This document shows positions 62,301 to 64,000 of a stretch of DNA of 64,000 nt, one piece after another. The position numbers were made by a program, and so were the translations under genes. The notes beneath the pieces were generated by a model that saw only the letters and a program-made list of their open reading frames with translations, was not told the DNA's origin and ran no database searches. This DNA is from Flavobacterium silvisoli (GTDB taxonomy: Bacteria > Bacteroidota > Bacteroidia > Flavobacteriales > Flavobacteriaceae): positions 340 to 64,339 of the forward strand of contig NZ_SJPE01000014.1 of assembly GCF_004329815.1 (NCBI RefSeq). The letters run 5' to 3'. Within the stretch, counting starts at the first letter, position 1. Each line of letters starts with the position of its first letter.

Positions 62301-64000
62301 GGTTTCGAGTACTGTAACACCAAAAGGATTGACCATCACTGGTCTTACGGGTAACGATAAAACCTATGACGGAACTACTACTGCTACGGTAAGTGGTATC
62401 GCTACTTTAAACGGGGTTGTAGGATCAGATAATGTTACTTTAAACGGTACTTCAGTTACTTATAATTTTGCTAATGCCAATGCAGGTGCTGCTAAACCGA
62501 TTACCGCTTTAGGGTTTACTTTGAATGGTACTGCTGCCGGAAACTATACTGTAGCTCAACCTACAGGATTAACGGCTACTATCAATAAAGCGGCTTCTTC
62601 TATAGCTGTTACAGGAACTCTTACTTTTACTTACAACGGAACCGCTCAAGGACCCAACACTTCCAGTGTTACCGGTTCTACAGGAGCTATTACCTATAGC
62701 TATAATGGTGTTTCGCTTACTACTTATGGACCAAGCGCTACCAGACCTACTAATGTAGGAACATACAAAGCAGTGGCTTCGGTAGCTGCTGATACTAACT
62801 ATGAAGCGGCTACTTCGGCTGATTTTAATTTTGAAATTATTAAAGGCAATCAGACTATTTCTTTAGCCTCTACTGATGCTAAAACCACAGCAACGACTTC
62901 GTATACGTTACCATTGAATGCCAGCTCAGGTCTGCCTATTACTTATACAACGGCTGATACCTCAGTGATTACTATCAGTGGAAATACAGTGACTATTGTT
63001 GGTCCGGGTACTGCTACCATCACCGCTAACCAAGCCGGTAATGCTAATTACAATGCAGCTCCGGCGGTTACGCAAACGTTGACGGTTACTCAAGGTTCTG
63101 TTGCTTTGGCTACTTATACCTTTACCGGTACAGCTTGTTCTGCAGCTGCGCGTGCGGCAAGTAATGTTGTGAGCAATGTGACATTTGGTGCTGCCACTGT
63201 TACAGGTCAGGCTTGTAATAGCAATGGTGGTACTACTTCATATAGCGTTGGAGGTTCAAGTTGGGGTACTGCGTTCAGTAGTTCACGTTATGTTGAATTT
63301 ACCGTTACGCCAAATGCAGGATACTTAGTAAATGGGACTTCTTTAACTTTTGATATTCTTAGAACAAGTGCCGGTGCGACCAATGCTACGGTTCGATCAA
63401 GCGTCGATAATTATACCGCAGATTTGATCACTGCTTTTACAGTAGGAACAACATCAGCTAATAAATCAGTAACACTAGACAGTGCATCTTTTACTAATAA
63501 ATCGACTACAATTACCTTTAGAATATATGGATGGGGAGGAAATAGTTCAGGTGATTTAAGATTGGATAATATTACACTAAATGGATATATATCCAGAGTG
63601 CCGGCTCCATCAATTACCAGTGCTTTGACTGCTAACGGAACTGTTGGTACGTCGTTTACTTATGCTACTACAGCAAGTAATAACCCATCAAGCTATGGTG
63701 CAACAGGTTTACCGACCGGATTGTCTATCAATACCACTTCGGGAGCTATTACAGGAACACCAACAGTAGCAGGAACATTTACTGTTTCGTTAAGTGCTAC
63801 CAATCCAACAGGAACTGATACTAAAACATTGGTTATTACTGTTGCCAAAGGTACACAATCTATCACCTTCAATACTTTGGCTTCAAAAACTTATGGAGAT
63901 GCAGCCTTTACGTTGAATGGTACTTCCACATCAGGATTGCCGGTTTCATATAGCAGTTCGAATACAGCGGTAGCTACTGTTTCCGGTAATACGGTAACTA
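59383..64000 (+). CDS. Giant T9SS-type repeat adhesin with YDG/MBG/Ig-like domains (3' end outside window)
   Basis: The frame from ATG 59383 stays open to the last base (1,539 codons). The signal peptide is MKNILLLKNARLLHVLSFAF followed by a hydrophobic run ending at GKGYGQ (~residue 32). In order: a jelly-roll-like domain opening ISEGFESGLPSSYDA (~33-175), a DUF1533/HID-like unit (~180-260; ITSITYDGTTVASGAYD), a Cys-containing domain starting NDTCAGAVTIPCGG (~378-515), BIg2-like SSNTAVATI segments, YDG repeats (KGLTISGLTANNKIFDGTT ~786; KGLTITGLTGNDKTYDGTT ~980), an MBG unit (~1069-1145), an unusual YTFTGTACSAAARAASN domain (~1243) and a putative Ig domain (~1407-1485). A T9SS sorting domain is expected beyond the edge. 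It shares MBG-type modules with the gene before it. Confidence 0.85.
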   Translation, partial: MKNILLLKNARLLHVLSFAFLFLFFSGKGYGQISEGFESGLPSSYDATLTTRTLSSGSWQVLQVIAGTTGVNGGTKSAQLQSATGSQLITPTLVGGVGTISFYVTASTTSGAYQVNISTDNGSTWSPATGSPFTIGTTKTLRTITVNNSSVNKIQIYRTGATLYIDDFSTTLAPGGATPPTLTAAAGATVDAPFDVTFTDDSAWRSAITSITYDGTTVASGAYDKTQAGKITFTPSASAALQTAKTAKNIVIVATGYTNATIAQTIGAGAATKLAMNTQPAAPATNGGALATQPKVTIVDQYGNTTTSTATVTAAVGAGTWTLGGTTSVAAVSGTTTYSGLTATSAAAVTGATIAFSCNGLTGVTSSAFNIAAPAPANDTCAGAVTIPCGGSVTVDNTSATNDALPGITCGSATSTIGNVKGIWFKVTPTAAGTVTISTCPTATAIDTYLRVYSGGTPCTSFAACAGSGDDNTACTANTLSSLVTFTAVANTTYYVLCGLYDSSKTPGAITISATCPVPLVNPTITYNNQTVTYGDTGVTMTATSDSSGAMSYTSTNTAVATINSSTGAVTIKGAGTTTMIVNQAATAGYNAGSASATLTVNKANGITITANNVSKSYGTTLSNGTSIAFSFNGLKYTDGLGTGATVNVAYGSGAASTDAVGSYTGSVVPSSLTLGTGATYNSANYNATTYVNGDITVTVANQNITFAATDSKVYGTADYAPGATSATSGINPITYSSSNTAVADIISGTIRIVGVGSTTITASQAGDSNYNAATATQTLTVTAKGLTISGLTANNKIFDGTTDATLSGTASLVGVVGSDDVTLTGTPVASFVSASVGNGKQVNVTGYSLNGTKAGNYTLTQPTLFADIIATTPTLFTSGTLNGLSTVYGTASGTTSFAVSGQSLNEGILVTAPAGFEVSNGGDFASTVTVGGSGNVSSTTITVRLAATTVVGAYSGNIVVSSAGAVSLNVATVSSTVTPKGLTITGLTGNDKTYDGTTTATVSGIATLNGVVGSDNVTLNGTSVTYNFANANAGAAKPITALGFTLNGTAAGNYTVAQPTGLTATINKAASSIAVTGTLTFTYNGTAQGPNTSSVTGSTGAITYSYNGVSLTTYGPSATRPTNVGTYKAVASVAADTNYEAATSADFNFEIIKGNQTISLASTDAKTTATTSYTLPLNASSGLPITYTTADTSVITISGNTVTIVGPGTATITANQAGNANYNAAPAVTQTLTVTQGSVALATYTFTGTACSAAARAASNVVSNVTFGAATVTGQACNSNGGTTSYSVGGSSWGTAFSSSRYVEFTVTPNAGYLVNGTSLTFDILRTSAGATNATVRSSVDNYTADLITAFTVGTTSANKSVTLDSASFTNKSTTITFRIYGWGGNSSGDLRLDNITLNGYISRVPAPSITSALTANGTVGTSFTYATTASNNPSSYGATGLPTGLSINTTSGAITGTPTVAGTFTVSLSATNPTGTDTKTLVITVAKGTQSITFNTLASKTYGDAAFTLNGTSTSGLPVSYSSSNTAVATVSGNTVT

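Overview
The window comes from a Flavobacterium-like member of the Bacteroidota. The evidence is a set of type IX secretion system (T9SS) substrates with gliding-type C-terminal domains, a PorP/SprF protein, a PafA-type alkaline phosphatase, TAnnTTTG -7 promoter elements, moderate-to-low GC, and the overall gene families. No tRNA, rRNA, CRISPR array, insertion sequence or integrase was recognised. No search was run; all calls rest on reading motifs and gene context.

Layout. (1) 1-8304: the 3' part of a giant SprB-like adhesin with near-identical 267-bp repeats and a type B T9SS sorting domain, followed without a gap by porP/sprF and an OmpA-family gene; this is one secretion/anchoring operon. 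(2) 8428-25492: mostly housekeeping genes: pafA, lysA (-), a small lipoprotein (-), sucC, a TPR histidine kinase with a LytTR response regulator, a leucine-rich-repeat T9SS protein, gltA, an arginase plus CtlX-type citrulline hydrolase pair, marC (-), a CoA-binding protein, a sodium:solute symporter (-) and recR. Strong stem-loop terminators separate most of these units. (3) 25569-53156: a 27.6-kb, 24-gene, all-plus-strand surface polysaccharide locus. It begins with export genes (wza, wzc), continues with nucleotide-sugar genes (two UDP-sugar 6-dehydrogenases, two 4-epimerases, rfbB), and then a nonulosonic-acid (sialic-acid-like) module built from pseB, a RmlD-like reductase, neuB/pseI, a GNAT and pseF. 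It ends with wzx, glycosyltransferases, a methyltransferase, a degenerate asparagine-synthase-like protein, an acyltransferase and two tandem polymerase-like membrane proteins. (4) 53520-64000: two giant T9SS-exported repeat proteins with MBG/YDG/Ig-like modules. The second, starting at 59383, stays open to the window end.

How the genes fit together. The polysaccharide locus predicts a Wzx/Wzy-type, Wza/Wzc-exported glycan containing HexNAcA and hexuronic acid residues, possibly a 6-deoxy sugar, and a CMP-activated nonulosonic acid. The most unusual point is that the nonulosonic-acid module has no visible PseC/LegC aminotransferase and no clear PseG/LegG hydrolase, and instead carries a RmlD-like reductase between pseB and neuB. 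This suggests a nonulosonic acid with oxygen rather than nitrogen at C7. Large T9SS adhesins flank the window on both sides, so much of it concerns the cell surface.
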